Shown: in pieces, positions 47,131 through 55,011 of the stretch
How the letters are laid out: each line of letters starts with the position of its first letter
Numbering within the stretch: the first letter of the stretch is position 1
NCBI GenBank assembly: GCA_031266665.1
Contig: JAISAO010000046.1
Span: 1 to 55,011, forward strand
Source of the DNA: Propionibacteriaceae bacterium
Lineage (GTDB): Bacteria; Actinomycetota; Actinomycetes; Propionibacteriales; Propionibacteriaceae
Direction of reading: 5' to 3'
Length of the DNA: 55,011 nt
Made by a program: the position numbers and the translations under genes
The notes under the pieces: generated by a model
What the model saw: the letters and a program-made list of their open reading frames with translations, nothing else
What the model was told of the DNA's origin: nothing
The model's database searches: none

Positions 47131-47162
47131 CACGGCCGCCCGATTTCTGGCCGGCCGGTTTG

Positions 47163-47963
47163 TCAGGCGGCGCGCAGGAAGGAGATGACGTATTCCGTTT
47201 TCGGGGGGCTGGGGATGTCGGACAGCACGCTGTAGCCGCCGGCGACGCCTTGGTGGACACAAGCCTGCTCGAAATGGCACAAGGCGATGCCGAGGTCGGT
47301 GTGGGCGTGTTGGGTCGGGACGATGTGGAAGTGGCAGGCCTCAGGGGTGACGACGATGCGATAGGGCTGGAGATTAATGGCCGAGGGGGCCAGGCGGGTC
47401 AGTTGCAGGGGTAATGCCAGGTCGCCGGCCGCGTCGGGGGTGAGACCGCTGAAGTCGGGGCGGAGGAAGAGTTCGGCGAAGGCTTTCTTGGTGTCGTGGA
47501 GTTTGTCCGAACTCATCAGGTGGAGGCGTTCGGGCAGGGGCTTGCGGCCGCCCGGGTAGCCCACCGGGCAGGCTATGTTCAGGCTCTCGCCCGGGGCCAG
47601 GCTGACGTGGTGGGAGAAGCTGGAGCGGGTGAACCCGGCCAGCCAGACGGTGCCCAATCCGAGGCTGGTGCAATACAACACCACCTGTTCGAACCAATAG
47701 GCCGATCCCTCTTGGGCCAAGGGTCCGTCGCGGCGGATCAGGCCCATGAAATCACGCGCCCCCCGGACTGAGCCGTAGCTGCCCAGGCGGACCCGTTCGT
47801 TCCCGAGGTCCGCCTGGATCAGCTCGATCCGGGCCGAGACCCCGAAGGGCGGGCTGGTGGAGGCGATGAAGGCGGCCAGGGCGTCGTGGTGCTCGGTCGA
47901 CAGGGGGCGGCCGTCGTAGGCCCGGGTCGAGCGGCGCTGCCGCATGGCCTCAATAATGTCCAC
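47163..47963 (-). CDS. Nitroreductase-family protein
   Basis: A 266-residue flavin reductase-like protein of the nitroreductase fold: IEAMRQRRSTRAYDGRPL at the N-terminus, VLYCTSLGLGTVWLAGFTRS in the middle and the NLQPYRIVV segment near the end. It appears to be the fused/putative TM-nitroreductase subgroup rather than a classical NfsB. It would use FMN and NAD(P)H to reduce an unknown quinone or nitro compound. It stands alone between the antitoxin region and an XRE gene. Confidence 0.85.
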   Translation of the reverse strand: MDIIEAMRQRRSTRAYDGRPLSTEHHDALAAFIASTSPPFGVSARIELIQADLGNERVRLGSYGSVRGARDFMGLIRRDGPLAQEGSAYWFEQVVLYCTSLGLGTVWLAGFTRSSFSHHVSLAPGESLNIACPVGYPGGRKPLPERLHLMSSDKLHDTKKAFAELFLRPDFSGLTPDAAGDLALPLQLTRLAPSAINLQPYRIVVTPEACHFHIVPTQHAHTDLGIALCHFEQACVHQGVAGGYSVLSDIPSPPKTEYVISFLRAA

Positions 47964-48171
47964 CCCCTCAGCCTAATAGGGGCCGATCGGCCCGCCCCGC
48001 CGCCAGCGCCGGACTCTCAGTTCGCATAAACCGATGTCGGAGCTTGGGGACGGTCATCTCGGCTCCCGGCCGGTTGCGGTGGACGGGTGATAGCCCGTAC
48101 TGCGGTGCGGCCCGGTTGACCAGGCGGGGGGTTTGTTCCCGTTCGGGCGCAATCCGCGCTAGATTGGGCCC

Positions 48172-48450
48172 ATGGAATACAGATTTCTCGACTCGCCCGA
48201 GGCGGTGGCGGCGGCCGTGCGGCAGGGGCGCGCGGCCAGGCGGCTGTCCCAAGCCGATCTGGCGGCCGAGGCCGGTGTCGGCCGGCGTTTCGTGTCCGAC
48301 TTGGAGAATGGCCATCCTCGGGCCGAGTTGGGCAAGGTCTTGGCGGTGTTGCGGGCGCTCGGCGTTCACGCCACCGCCCTGCCAGCGGTTCCCAGTCGTG
48401 TCCGGGTTATCGGCAAAAATGTGTGTCTCTCGGGGGAGTGTTTGGCCTAG
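48172..48450 (+). CDS. XRE/HipB-like regulator
   Basis: A 92-residue HTH protein (AVRQGRAARRLSQADLAAEA, then GVGRRFVSDLENGHPRAELG) of the HipB-like XRE type. No hipA kinase follows, so it is an orphan regulator or what remains of a HipBA toxin-antitoxin pair in this degraded area. The ATG at 48172 lacks a strong ribosome site. Confidence 0.75.
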   Translation: MEYRFLDSPEAVAAAVRQGRAARRLSQADLAAEAGVGRRFVSDLENGHPRAELGKVLAVLRALGVHATALPAVPSRVRVIGKNVCLSGECLA

Positions 48451-48476
48451 TCGCTGAGCGGGGTGGGGGCGTCTGG

Positions 48477-48695
48477 TTATTGCCTTGGGGGCATGGCTTG
48501 GTCGAAGGCGTTCCGAACGGCGATCTCGAAGTGGCCGGTGTCGCGCAGCACCGCCTGCCCGAGCCTCACGTTCCACTCGTGGGTCGCCAAGGCGCGTCGG
48601 CGGTCCTGGTCGCATTCGGCGAGGTAGCGGGCGAAGCGGGGCCGGCTCAGCCACTGCTCGACCCAAAGGCCGGGGGTGGTGGTCGCTGCCGCCAT
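48477..48695 (-). pseudogene. Abi-like protein, N-terminal remnant
   Basis: Seventy-two residues (WLSRPRFARYLAECDQDRRR, ALATHEWNVRLGQAVLRDTG, FEIAVRNAFDQA) match the start of Abi-family proteins, which are usually about three times longer. The frame ends right after RNAFDQAMPPRQ, the start of the normal domain core. A truncated abortive-infection gene is the best reading. Confidence 0.7.
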
Positions 48696-49046
48696 GGGGG
48701 CCTTCCTACGGACAAGTCAACGCCCCGGCGAGATATAACCTTGCGGTCAGCGCTCCACCGGGGCTTCCACTCCATTTTGGCACGAGTTGAGCCGATCGCC
48801 AAACGACCGACTGACCGGCGTCCGGCCAAATCACAGTCTGAGGTCGGGTCCGTGTCGTCCGATTATGGGAGGTTGCTGTTGGCGCCAGCGGACGGTGTCG
48901 GCCTGCGGCCTCGTGGTCGCCCCACGGCCGACCGGGTCCGTGACCCGGCTATCGCTTGGGCGTCCGCCCGGTCTCGGCTCTTGATTCTCGGCCGGACGGC
49001 GCGTCACACTCGCCCCAGCGCCACCACGGTCAGCGGACGACGACCT
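48696..49046. other. Gene-free, degraded stretch
   Basis: About 350 bases between the Abi-like and MFS fragments. Open frames exist but look like noise (Arg-rich, no start signals). I see no RNA gene, repeat or promoter in it. Confidence 0.5.
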
Positions 49047-49289
49047 TTATCTTGTCCAGATCACCCGTCGGCGCGGGAAACGGTCGGTCAGACCGCCCGA
49101 GACCAGGGAGGACAGGAAACCGGCGACGACGTTCACCGCCAGCAGCCCGCCCACCTGGCGGCTCTGGCCGGTTTGCATCAGGACGTACCAATTGGCGTTG
49201 ATGGTCGACAAGCCGACGCCGAAGCCGGACAGGATGTCCGACGCCAGGAAGCCCCTGAAACCACGGTCGCGCAACACCGAGACGCTCAT
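49047..49289 (-). pseudogene. MFS transporter, N-terminal remnant
   Basis: Eighty residues (FRGFLASDILSGFGVGLSTI, then GGLTDRFPRRRVI) match the first two to three helices and the A-motif (DRFPRRR) of a major facilitator transporter, usually about 400 residues. The frame stops after VIWTR. Truncated. Confidence 0.75.
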
Positions 49290-49308
49290 CGAGCCCCTCC
49301 TTCAGCTC

Positions 49309-49475
49309 TGAAATCCCCAACCGCGCCGCGATAGCCCTCCCGGACATGCCTTCCGCCCCCAACAGGTGGCGTATCTCAGCCCAATCGTTCACCGTCATCA
49401 CTCCTTCAGTCTTCAGGAGTGACGCACTTTTCAACCGTCAGAACCGATGCGCCATTGGACCGTCAGCGACAGCCT
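49309..49475 (-). mobile_element. IS21-family left-end remnant with istA 5' fragment
   Basis: The frame from ATG 49398 reads MTVNDWAEIRHLLGAEGMSG, then RAIAARLGIS, the start of an IS21 IstA transposase, and then breaks off against the MFS fragment. Upstream (to ~49475) are two copies of a TGACGGT sequence on the minus strand, like the repeated terminal sites of IS21 elements. Only the left end survives. Confidence 0.75.
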
Positions 49476-49485
49476 TCCCATTTCA

Positions 49486-49504
49486 TTAGGCTAGGCTAGC
49501 CTTA
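49486..49504. promoter_or_regulatory. Iron box (DtxR/IdeR operator)
   Basis: TTAGGCTAGGCTAGCCTTA matches the 19-bp DtxR/IdeR consensus TTAGGTTAGGCTAACCTAA at 16 of 19 positions. It overlaps or borders a likely -10 (TATCTA, 49504-49509) and lies ~50 bases before the FNR-family gene, so iron-replete cells should repress that regulator. Confidence 0.75.
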
Positions 49505-49553
49505 TCTAATTCGGGAGGGGGCTTCAACCCCTCCCCGAGAGGCCTGGTGAGCG

Positions 49554-50240
49554 ATGGGTCGGCGGCTGGACGTGGGACTGCTCGCCCGGGTGCCGCTGTT
49601 CGCGGAGATCGACCTGGGCGATCTGGGGGCGGTGGCGGCCAGAAACGCCGTCGTGTCCTTGGAGGCCGGTGAGATCTTGTTCCGACAGGGCGATCCTTGC
49701 GCCGGGTTCTTTCACGTCGCCACGGGTCGGATGCGGTTGTCGGTCGGCAATCCCGAGGGGTCAGTCACCACCGTGGAGATCATCGGGCGAGGCGAGACGT
49801 TCGGCGAGGCCGTGGTCTTCTTGGCACAGCCTTATCCCGTCACGGCGACCGCGCTGGCCGCCTCGACGTTGTATTTCGTCGCCTCGGCGTTCGTCGACGC
49901 TTTGCTGGACACGTCAACCAGTGTGGCCAGGCGGCTGCTGGCGAATCTGGCGTCGCGCAACCACCGGCTGGTCGCCGACCGGGCGGCGCTCACCTTGGAC
50001 AGCGCCCGGCAGCGGGTGTGCTCCTACCTGGTCGAGCACGGGCGGGCGCTCACCGCCACCGGCGGTTTGGCCGAGGCGACCCTGGTGGACGCCAAGAAGG
50101 AGGTCGCGGCGAGGCTGGGCCTCACCCCGGAGAGCCTGTCGCGGGTGCTTCGCCAGCTCGCCGACGAGGGGCTGATCGTGATGTCCGGGTCAGTTATCCG
50201 TTTCGCCCCGCGCCGGCTAGTCGACCAACGCCTCCGGTGA
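49554..50240 (+). CDS. FNR/DNR-type CRP-family regulator
   Basis: A 228-residue CRP/FNR-family protein: N-terminal cyclic-nucleotide-like sensor (VSLEAGEILFRQGDPCAGFF; GRGETFGEAVVF) and a C-terminal HTH with AARLGLTPESLSRVLRQLAD. The E..SR signature (ESLSR) predicts recognition of TTGAT-N4-ATCAA. The four N-terminal cysteines of O2-sensing FNR are absent, so it is more like DNR-type (haem/NO) sensors. It sits behind an iron box, and its 3' end overlaps the convergent cupin gene by 24 bases. Confidence 0.9.
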   Translation: MGRRLDVGLLARVPLFAEIDLGDLGAVAARNAVVSLEAGEILFRQGDPCAGFFHVATGRMRLSVGNPEGSVTTVEIIGRGETFGEAVVFLAQPYPVTATALAASTLYFVASAFVDALLDTSTSVARRLLANLASRNHRLVADRAALTLDSARQRVCSYLVEHGRALTATGGLAEATLVDAKKEVAARLGLTPESLSRVLRQLADEGLIVMSGSVIRFAPRRLVDQRLR

Positions 50241-50603
50241 CGGCTCCACCGGTCGGCCGGCGCCCGGCGTGGTACCGGCGGCGCGCGCGTCCAGCATGGT
50301 CAAGGCGAGCAGCGTCGGCGTCACGGCTGCCACCGAGTGCGGCAGACGGGCGTCCAGATAAACCAGGCCGGCGGGCCGCAACTCGACGTCGCGGCCGTCG
50401 GCGACGACTCGAAGCCGCCCTTGGAGGACCTGGAGGAGTACGGGCATCGCGGCGGCGTGCTCGGTCAGTACCTGTCCGGCGTCGAAAGCGAACAGCACCA
50501 CGCGAGCCCCGTCCCCCGTCAGGACGGTGCGTGAGACGGTCGCCCCCTCTTGGAGAGGCGTTAACAAAGTCAAGTCTTCTAGGTGGATCATGGCCTGGCT
50601 CAT
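50217..50603 (-). CDS. Cupin-domain protein
   Basis: A 128-residue cupin: FAFDAGQVLTEHAAAMPVLL (motif 1, with fewer His than usual), LQGRLRVVADGRDVELRPAG and VYLDARLPHSVAAVTP (motif 2). ATG at 50603 with GAGGAGA upstream, overlapping the methyltransferase stop (ATGA). Probably a metal-binding sensor or enzyme coexpressed with the methyltransferase under the FNR box. Confidence 0.85.
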   Translation of the reverse strand: MSQAMIHLEDLTLLTPLQEGATVSRTVLTGDGARVVLFAFDAGQVLTEHAAAMPVLLQVLQGRLRVVADGRDVELRPAGLVYLDARLPHSVAAVTPTLLALTMLDARAAGTTPGAGRPVEPSPEALVD

Positions 50604-51448
50604 CGGTTCTCCTCGGTGGTGGGCTTGTCGGTGGTGGGCTTGCGGGCGACGATGGCGACGGCGGCGAGGGCGTCCCGGTGGGCGGAGAAAGTGCGGCGCA
50701 TCTGGAGGACCCGGCGGCGCGCGTCGGGTTGCCGCACCAGGTTGGACACGATTCGGGCCAGGCCCAGCGGCCCCTCGTCGACCAGGTTGCGGCGCAGGCT
50801 CAGCAGTCGCATCTCGGCGGTGCGGACCGAGCCGATAACCAGCCCGGCCTGGCCCAGCAGGGCACGCCACTCGGCCACGCTCAACGGGCGGGCGTTGACC
50901 TTGATGGTTTTGGCCAGTTCCCGCCGGATCGCGACGGCCACCTCCGGGTCGATGTCGTCTGGCCGCAAACTCAGCTCGTGGATGGCGTACCGGCCGCCGG
51001 GACGCAGCAGCCGCACCGCCTCGGCGAGGATCGCCGCCTTGCCCCGGTCGGTCTGCATGGTCAGCATCGCCTCGCCGACGACCACATCGGCCGACTCGTC
51101 CGGGAGGCCGGTGGCGGCGGCGTCCGCCAACTTGCACTCGCCCCGTCCCTCGACGATGGCGTTCACCCGCCGGACGGCGTCCGGGTCCTGGTCGACGCCG
51201 ACATACGACGCCGGCCCCGCCGCCAGTATCTGGCCGGCCGTCCGGCCCAGCCCTGGCGCGAACTCGACCACATCGGCTCCGGCCAGTGACGCCTCGCCCA
51301 GCAGGGCCGTGGTCATGGCCGAGCCCCCCGGTCGCAACACTCGCTTGCCGAGCCGGGCGAGCAACCAATGCCCGGAGGCGTCAGCCGCCGGCCGGCCCGC
51401 TTGCGGCAAGGGGTCGGGCACTGGCCCGGCCGTCTGGTCTGGACGCAT
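50600..51448 (-). CDS. SAM-dependent class I methyltransferase
   Basis: A 282-residue methyltransferase: SAM motif I VVEFAPGLGRTAGQILAAG, acidic motif II YVGVDQDPDAV, and LLRPGGRYAIHEL. The front is a non-catalytic helix-rich region. Ribosome site AAAGGAG before the ATG at 51448. It is the first gene of a two-gene operon with the cupin and carries a perfect FNR box in its promoter. Substrate unknown; arsenite, haem or small-molecule methylation are possible. Confidence 0.88.
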   Translation of the reverse strand: MRPDQTAGPVPDPLPQAGRPAADASGHWLLARLGKRVLRPGGSAMTTALLGEASLAGADVVEFAPGLGRTAGQILAAGPASYVGVDQDPDAVRRVNAIVEGRGECKLADAAATGLPDESADVVVGEAMLTMQTDRGKAAILAEAVRLLRPGGRYAIHELSLRPDDIDPEVAVAIRRELAKTIKVNARPLSVAEWRALLGQAGLVIGSVRTAEMRLLSLRRNLVDEGPLGLARIVSNLVRQPDARRRVLQMRRTFSAHRDALAAVAIVARKPTTDKPTTEENR

Positions 51449-51476
51449 TTTCGGCTCCTTTCTGCCGGTGAGGGGG

Positions 51477-51519
51477 AGCCTAGGAGGCCCGTCACGACGC
51501 GCGCCTTGATCCAGATCAA
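51477..51519 (-). promoter_or_regulatory. FNR/DNR box and -10 for the methyltransferase-cupin operon
   Basis: TTGATCCAGATCAA (51506-51519) is a perfect FNR-type site. On the minus strand a -10 TAGGCT (51477-51482) follows; the predicted start of transcription (~51470) places the site centre at about -42, the classic class II activation position. The FNR/DNR-like protein encoded nearby carries the matching ESLSR reading helix. Confidence 0.8.
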
Positions 51520-51671
51520 GCCGGCGCCGGGAGCGCTCTGGACGGTTTGGCGAGGTTCCCCGATTCGTCTCACCGCCACTGGGTTGGTGCGGCCTCGTCG
51601 GAGGCCAACGCCCGCCGTCTTCGGGCGGGCGGGCACACGGGTTGTCGGTTCGCGGCGGCGGGGACTCCGGG

Positions 51672-52271
51672 TCAAACGGGGGCGGCGCCCAGGTCGGCGG
51701 CCGCCAAGGTGGTGTAGAGGGCGTGGCCGCCTGGGCCTTGGCCTGGTTTGGACTCGATCAGGCGGGCTGAGACGACTTGCCAGGCGGGGCCGCGGTAGAT
51801 GGCCAGGGCTTTGAGGGGATCGGCCCAGTCGGGTAGGGCGGCGCGGCGGGAGATCGTCAGGTGGGGGCGCTGGGATTGGCCGGGGTCCTCGTCGCCTTGG
51901 CTGGGCCACAGCTCACGCAGGGCCGCCATCAGGGCTTTGAGGCGGGCGACCTCGCCGCCCAGGCCGATCCAGGCGGTGCGGCCGGCGAAGCTGCCGGCGC
52001 CGGACAACTCCAGGGCGAAGGGCGGGTGGGCGGCCACCACCTGGCTGAATTGGTCGGCCAAGGTCGTGGCCGGGCCGGCCGGGACCTGGCCGAAGAAGGC
52101 CAAGGTGATGTGCCAGGTGGACCGGGGCGTCAAGGCCCGGCGGTTGCGGGGAGGCGTTGCCAGCGCCGTCGCGGCCGAGGGCGGCAGCCCGGGGGCCGCC
52201 ACCTGGCGCAGCGCCAGTTCCAGGTGGTCTAGGACCGCCTCCGGGGGTGTCAGAGCGGCGAACAGGCGCAT
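51672..52271 (-). CDS. thpR: RNA 2',3'-cyclic phosphodiesterase
   Basis: A 199-residue 2H phosphoesterase with both HxTx motifs: STWHITLAFFG (near residue 55) and RPHLTISRRA (near 145). MRLFAALTPPEAVLDHLE is the typical N-terminus. It hydrolyses 2',3'-cyclic phosphates at RNA ends; the old name is 2'-5' RNA ligase. It begins one base after... the prs stop on the same strand, so it is probably cotranscribed with prs and glmU. Confidence 0.9.
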   Translation of the reverse strand: MRLFAALTPPEAVLDHLELALRQVAAPGLPPSAATALATPPRNRRALTPRSTWHITLAFFGQVPAGPATTLADQFSQVVAAHPPFALELSGAGSFAGRTAWIGLGGEVARLKALMAALRELWPSQGDEDPGQSQRPHLTISRRAALPDWADPLKALAIYRGPAWQVVSARLIESKPGQGPGGHALYTTLAAADLGAAPV

Positions 52272-53564
52272 TCAGATCGCCGCCGCCGTCAAGCTGGCGG
52301 TCGGTTCCGGGTCGGCCGTCGGGATGGGGGTGAGTTGCGGGTCCGGCTGCGGGGTGGGTTTCGGGTCCGTTGTCGAGGTGGGCTCCAAACCCTTTGTCGC
52401 GGTGGCGGTTGGCTGGGCCGGGGCGTCGGTTGGCTGGGCGGCGGGCCGGAACTGGCTGCCGGGTGGCTGGCTCCGGCTCTGGCCCCGGCTGTGCCGGCTC
52501 CGCTTCGCCTTGCCTTTCTTGACTTTGGCCTCCCGTTGGGCCGCCGCCCGGTCGCTCGCCGGGGAGTCGATCAGGCGGGTGGCCCATTTGTGCTGGCTCG
52601 ACAGCAGGGCCGCCACCGAGTCCTCTTTGAAGACCGCCTCGATGGCCTCGGCCACCATCGGGGCGATCGACAAGATCGTCAGCTTGTCGATTCGTTTCTC
52701 CGGCGGGATGGGCAGCGTGTTGGTGACGATGACCTCCTCGAAGACGCTGCGCTCCAAGCGGTTGATCGCATCCTCCGACAGCACCGGGTGGGTGGCCGCG
52801 CCTATCACCCGGGCGGCGCCGGCCTGTCGCAGGGCGTCGGCGGCCAGACAGATGGTGCCGCCGGTGTCGATCATGTCGTCCACCAGCAGACAGGTTTTGC
52901 CGTTCACGTTGCCGACCACCTCGTGGACCTTGACGGTGTGGGCCGTGTCGGGATCGCGCCGCTTGTGGATGATGGCGATGGGCGAGCCCAAGCGGTCGGA
53001 CCACATGTCGGCCGTTTTGACCCGGCCGGCGTCCGGGGAGACGATCACCAGGTCGTCCAACTTGTATTTCGACTCGACGTAGTCGGCCAGCAGGGGGAGG
53101 CCGTAGAGATGGTCCACCGGGCCGGAGAAGAAGCCTTGGATCTGGGCGGCGTGGAGGTCGACCGACATGATCCGGGTGGCCCCGGCGGCGGCGTAGAGGT
53201 CGGCCACCAACCGGGCCGAGATCGGCTCGCGGCCGGCGTGCTTCTTGTCCTGGCGGGCGTAGGGGTAGAAGGGGCAGACCACGGTGATGCGCTTGGCCGA
53301 GGCCCGGCGCAGGGCGTCGACCATGATGAGTTGTTCCATCAGCCAGTCGTTGACCGGAGCGACGTGGGCCTGGATGACGAAAGCGTCACAGCCGCGGACG
53401 GACTGCTCGAAGCGCAGGTAGACCTCGGAGTTGGCGTAGGTCTCGAACCGGGTGGGCACCAGGTCGCAGCCCAGCAGTTGGGCGATCTCACTGGACAGTT
53501 CCGGATGCGACCGCCCGGCGAACAGCATGAGATGTTTGACGTCTCGCTTGGTCAGGTCGCGCAT
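52272..53564 (-). CDS. prs: Ribose-phosphate pyrophosphokinase with long C-terminal tail
   Basis: A 430-residue PRPP synthetase; usual length is about 315-325. The core has MLFAGRSHPELSSEIAQLLG, VVCPFYPYARQDKKHAGREP, SVDLHAAQIQGFF (metal site) and CLLVDDMIDTGGTICLAADA (PRPP loop). The last ~105 residues are a basic stretch followed by a Pro/Thr-rich repeat region, not part of the family. ATG at 53564 with GAGGAG upstream, four bases after glmU. The enzyme makes PRPP from ribose-5-phosphate and ATP for purine, pyrimidine, His and Trp synthesis. Confidence 0.93.
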   Translation of the reverse strand: MRDLTKRDVKHLMLFAGRSHPELSSEIAQLLGCDLVPTRFETYANSEVYLRFEQSVRGCDAFVIQAHVAPVNDWLMEQLIMVDALRRASAKRITVVCPFYPYARQDKKHAGREPISARLVADLYAAAGATRIMSVDLHAAQIQGFFSGPVDHLYGLPLLADYVESKYKLDDLVIVSPDAGRVKTADMWSDRLGSPIAIIHKRRDPDTAHTVKVHEVVGNVNGKTCLLVDDMIDTGGTICLAADALRQAGAARVIGAATHPVLSEDAINRLERSVFEEVIVTNTLPIPPEKRIDKLTILSIAPMVAEAIEAVFKEDSVAALLSSQHKWATRLIDSPASDRAAAQREAKVKKGKAKRSRHSRGQSRSQPPGSQFRPAAQPTDAPAQPTATATKGLEPTSTTDPKPTPQPDPQLTPIPTADPEPTASLTAAAI

Positions 53565-53568
53565 GGTG

Positions 53569-55011
53569 TCACTCCTCAGACTGGTCGGGGGTCTGGTCCG
53601 AGACTGCGTCCGGCCGGGGGTCGGCTGGGTCGTCGGCCGTCCGACCCACGGCCGCGCTGGCGGCTGCGGCCGCTGGGGAGCCGGGGCGTTTCTGGGCCAC
53701 CCAGCCGGGCAGGTTGCGCTGCCGGCCCCGGGCCATCGCCAACTCGCCCGCCCCGACACCTCGGGTGATGACCGAGCCGGCCGCCACATAGGCCCCATCG
53801 GCCACCTCGACCGGGGCCACCAGCACCGAGTCGGAGCCGACGAAGGCCTGGCGGCCGACCGTGGTGATGAGCTTCTGTTGGCCGTCGTAGTTGGCGAAGA
53901 TGGTTCCGGCGCCGATATTGGCCCCGGCGCCGACCACGGCATCGCCGCAGTAGGTCAGATGGGGCACCTTGGCCCCGTCCCCCAGGCGGGCGTTCTTAGT
54001 CTCCACGAAGGCCCCGATCTTGCCCCGGGGGCCCAGTTCGGTGCCGGGGCGGAGGTAGGCGAACGGCCCCACCGTCGCCTGGGCGGCGATGACGGCCAAG
54101 GTGGCCTCGGAGCGCGTCACCTGGGCGCCGGGGCCGACCTCGACATCGGTCAGGCGCGTCCCCGGGCCGATGACGGCCCCCTCGGCCACGGTCGTGGCCC
54201 CGCGCAGGATGGTGTCCGGCCACAGTTCGACATCGGGCGACAGGGAGACCGATTTGTCGATCCAGGTGGTGGCGGGGTCGTACACCGTCACCCCGGCCAG
54301 CATCCAGTCGCGCACGATCCGCCGGTTCATCTCCTGGTTCAACTGGCTCAGTTGCACCCGGTCGTTGACCCCCATGGTCTGCCAGACGTCGGTGGCGACC
54401 ATGGCCCCGACCCGCCGGCCGCCCGCCCGGGCGTGGGCCACCATGTCGGTCAGCAGGATTTCTTGTTTGGCGCCGTCGGCCCGCAACTGCTCCAAGCCGT
54501 CGCGCAGCACGGCGGCGTCGAAGACGTAGACGCCGGAGTTGATCTCCCGGATGCGCAACTGCTCGGCGTCGGCGTCGAGGTGTTCCACGATCTGTTCCAC
54601 CACGCCGTCGCCGTCGCGGCGCACGATCCGGCCGTAGCCGGCGGGGTCGTCCAAGACCGCCGTTAAGACTGTGACGGCGTTGCCGTCCGCCCGGTGGGTC
54701 GCCACCAGTTCGCCCAGCGTCCGCCCCGACAGCATCGGCACGTCGCCGTAGGTCACGACTATTTCGCCCGTCACCTGGTCCAAGGCCGCCAGGCCGCAGC
54801 GGACGGCGTGGCCGGTCCCCCTCGGGGCGTCTTGCAGCGCCCGGATGGCGGTCGGGGCGATGTCGTCCAGATGGGCCTCGACCTGGTCCCGCAGGTGGCC
54901 GACCACGACCACCAGGCGCTCCGGGCGCAGGGCCAGGGGGGCGTCGAGGGCCCAGGACAAGAGCGACCGGCCGCCCAACTGATGCAGCAGCTTTGACCGG
55001 GAGGACTTCAT
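53569..55011 (-). CDS. glmU: Bifunctional UDP-GlcNAc pyrophosphorylase/acetyltransferase, 5' end cut by the window
   Basis: The last 480 residues of GlmU. The uridyltransferase part begins inside the GTRMKS region (the window starts at MKSSRSKLLHQLGGRSLLSW) and contains RALQDAPRGTGHAV and VVTYGDVPMLS. The left-handed beta-helix acetyltransferase part has LRPGTELGPRGKIGAFVETK and YCGDAVVGAGANIGAGTIFA, plus NYDGQQKLIT. The N-terminal glycine loop LAAGxGTRM lies beyond the window. The tail is extended and Pro/Asp-rich. It makes UDP-GlcNAc for peptidoglycan; glmU-prs is a common gene pair. Confidence 0.94.
   Translation of the reverse strand: MKSSRSKLLHQLGGRSLLSWALDAPLALRPERLVVVVGHLRDQVEAHLDDIAPTAIRALQDAPRGTGHAVRCGLAALDQVTGEIVVTYGDVPMLSGRTLGELVATHRADGNAVTVLTAVLDDPAGYGRIVRRDGDGVVEQIVEHLDADAEQLRIREINSGVYVFDAAVLRDGLEQLRADGAKQEILLTDMVAHARAGGRRVGAMVATDVWQTMGVNDRVQLSQLNQEMNRRIVRDWMLAGVTVYDPATTWIDKSVSLSPDVELWPDTILRGATTVAEGAVIGPGTRLTDVEVGPGAQVTRSEATLAVIAAQATVGPFAYLRPGTELGPRGKIGAFVETKNARLGDGAKVPHLTYCGDAVVGAGANIGAGTIFANYDGQQKLITTVGRQAFVGSDSVLVAPVEVADGAYVAAGSVITRGVGAGELAMARGRQRNLPGWVAQKRPGSPAAAAASAAVGRTADDPADPRPDAVSDQTPDQSEE

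Noticed and set aside
1..55011. tRNA, rRNA or CRISPR features
   Set aside because: No tRNA-like cloverleaf with a TTCGA arm and no regularly spaced repeats were found by reading; a covariance-model scan would be decisive.

Overview
The window comes from a high-GC Gram-positive bacterium, almost certainly an actinobacterium. Most genes are strongly GC-rich in third codon positions. Two surface proteins end in LPxxG-like sorting signals followed by a membrane segment and basic residues. A DtxR/IdeR-type iron box and GTG starts are present. I cannot name the genus. No tRNA, rRNA or CRISPR array was seen.

Region 1 (about 60-16,450, all minus strand) is a clearly lower-GC island. It holds 16 genes packed head to tail, mostly with ATGA or TGATG overlaps, so it is probably one translationally coupled operon. 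It encodes three free-standing carrier proteins, their own phosphopantetheinyl transferase, a stand-alone amino-acid adenylation enzyme, and a second AMP-forming ligase. It also encodes a fold-III PLP decarboxylase (LysA/BtrK type), an acyl-CoA-dehydrogenase-like flavoprotein, a luciferase-type flavin monooxygenase, a DegT-type aminotransferase and a TrpB2-like PLP synthase. A HAD phosphatase, an unrecognised 518-residue protein and three diverged BtrH-like acyltransferases complete it. The logic resembles the carrier-protein-bound side-chain pathway of butirosin (BtrI/BtrK/BtrO/BtrH), but without sugar or cyclitol genes. I read it as an undescribed biosynthetic pathway in which amino acids are activated, modified on three carriers and handed off by three acyltransferases. 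At its right edge the island abuts a 5'-truncated PEBP gene.

Region 2 (16.9-30.4 kb) has a large modular secreted surface protein (SGNH hydrolase, VWA, PKD, type-3 repeat). Next is an XRE regulator divergent from an operon encoding a J-domain-like/TPR membrane protein, an FtsK-type ATPase and four small helical proteins, with a perfect 22-bp palindrome between them. A type II restriction-modification pair and a wall-anchored 5'-nucleotidase follow.

Region 3 (30.5-46.3 kb) lies between purB and purD. It contains a WXG/LXG-style polymorphic toxin with duplicated and partly decayed immunity genes, DUF3990/DUF3791 remnants, and a LacI-regulated sugar ABC transporter with GH1 and GH51 glycosidases. 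Degraded copies of the transporter binding-protein gene and of the purD 3' end mark past rearrangements.

Region 4 (46.4-55 kb) has a MazF-type toxin-antitoxin pair with an operator over the antitoxin start, a nitroreductase, and a decayed stretch (Abi-like, MFS and IS21 fragments). A regulatory pair follows: an FNR/DNR-type regulator behind an iron box, and a perfect FNR box in front of a methyltransferase-cupin operon. The window ends with thpR, prs and a partial glmU.
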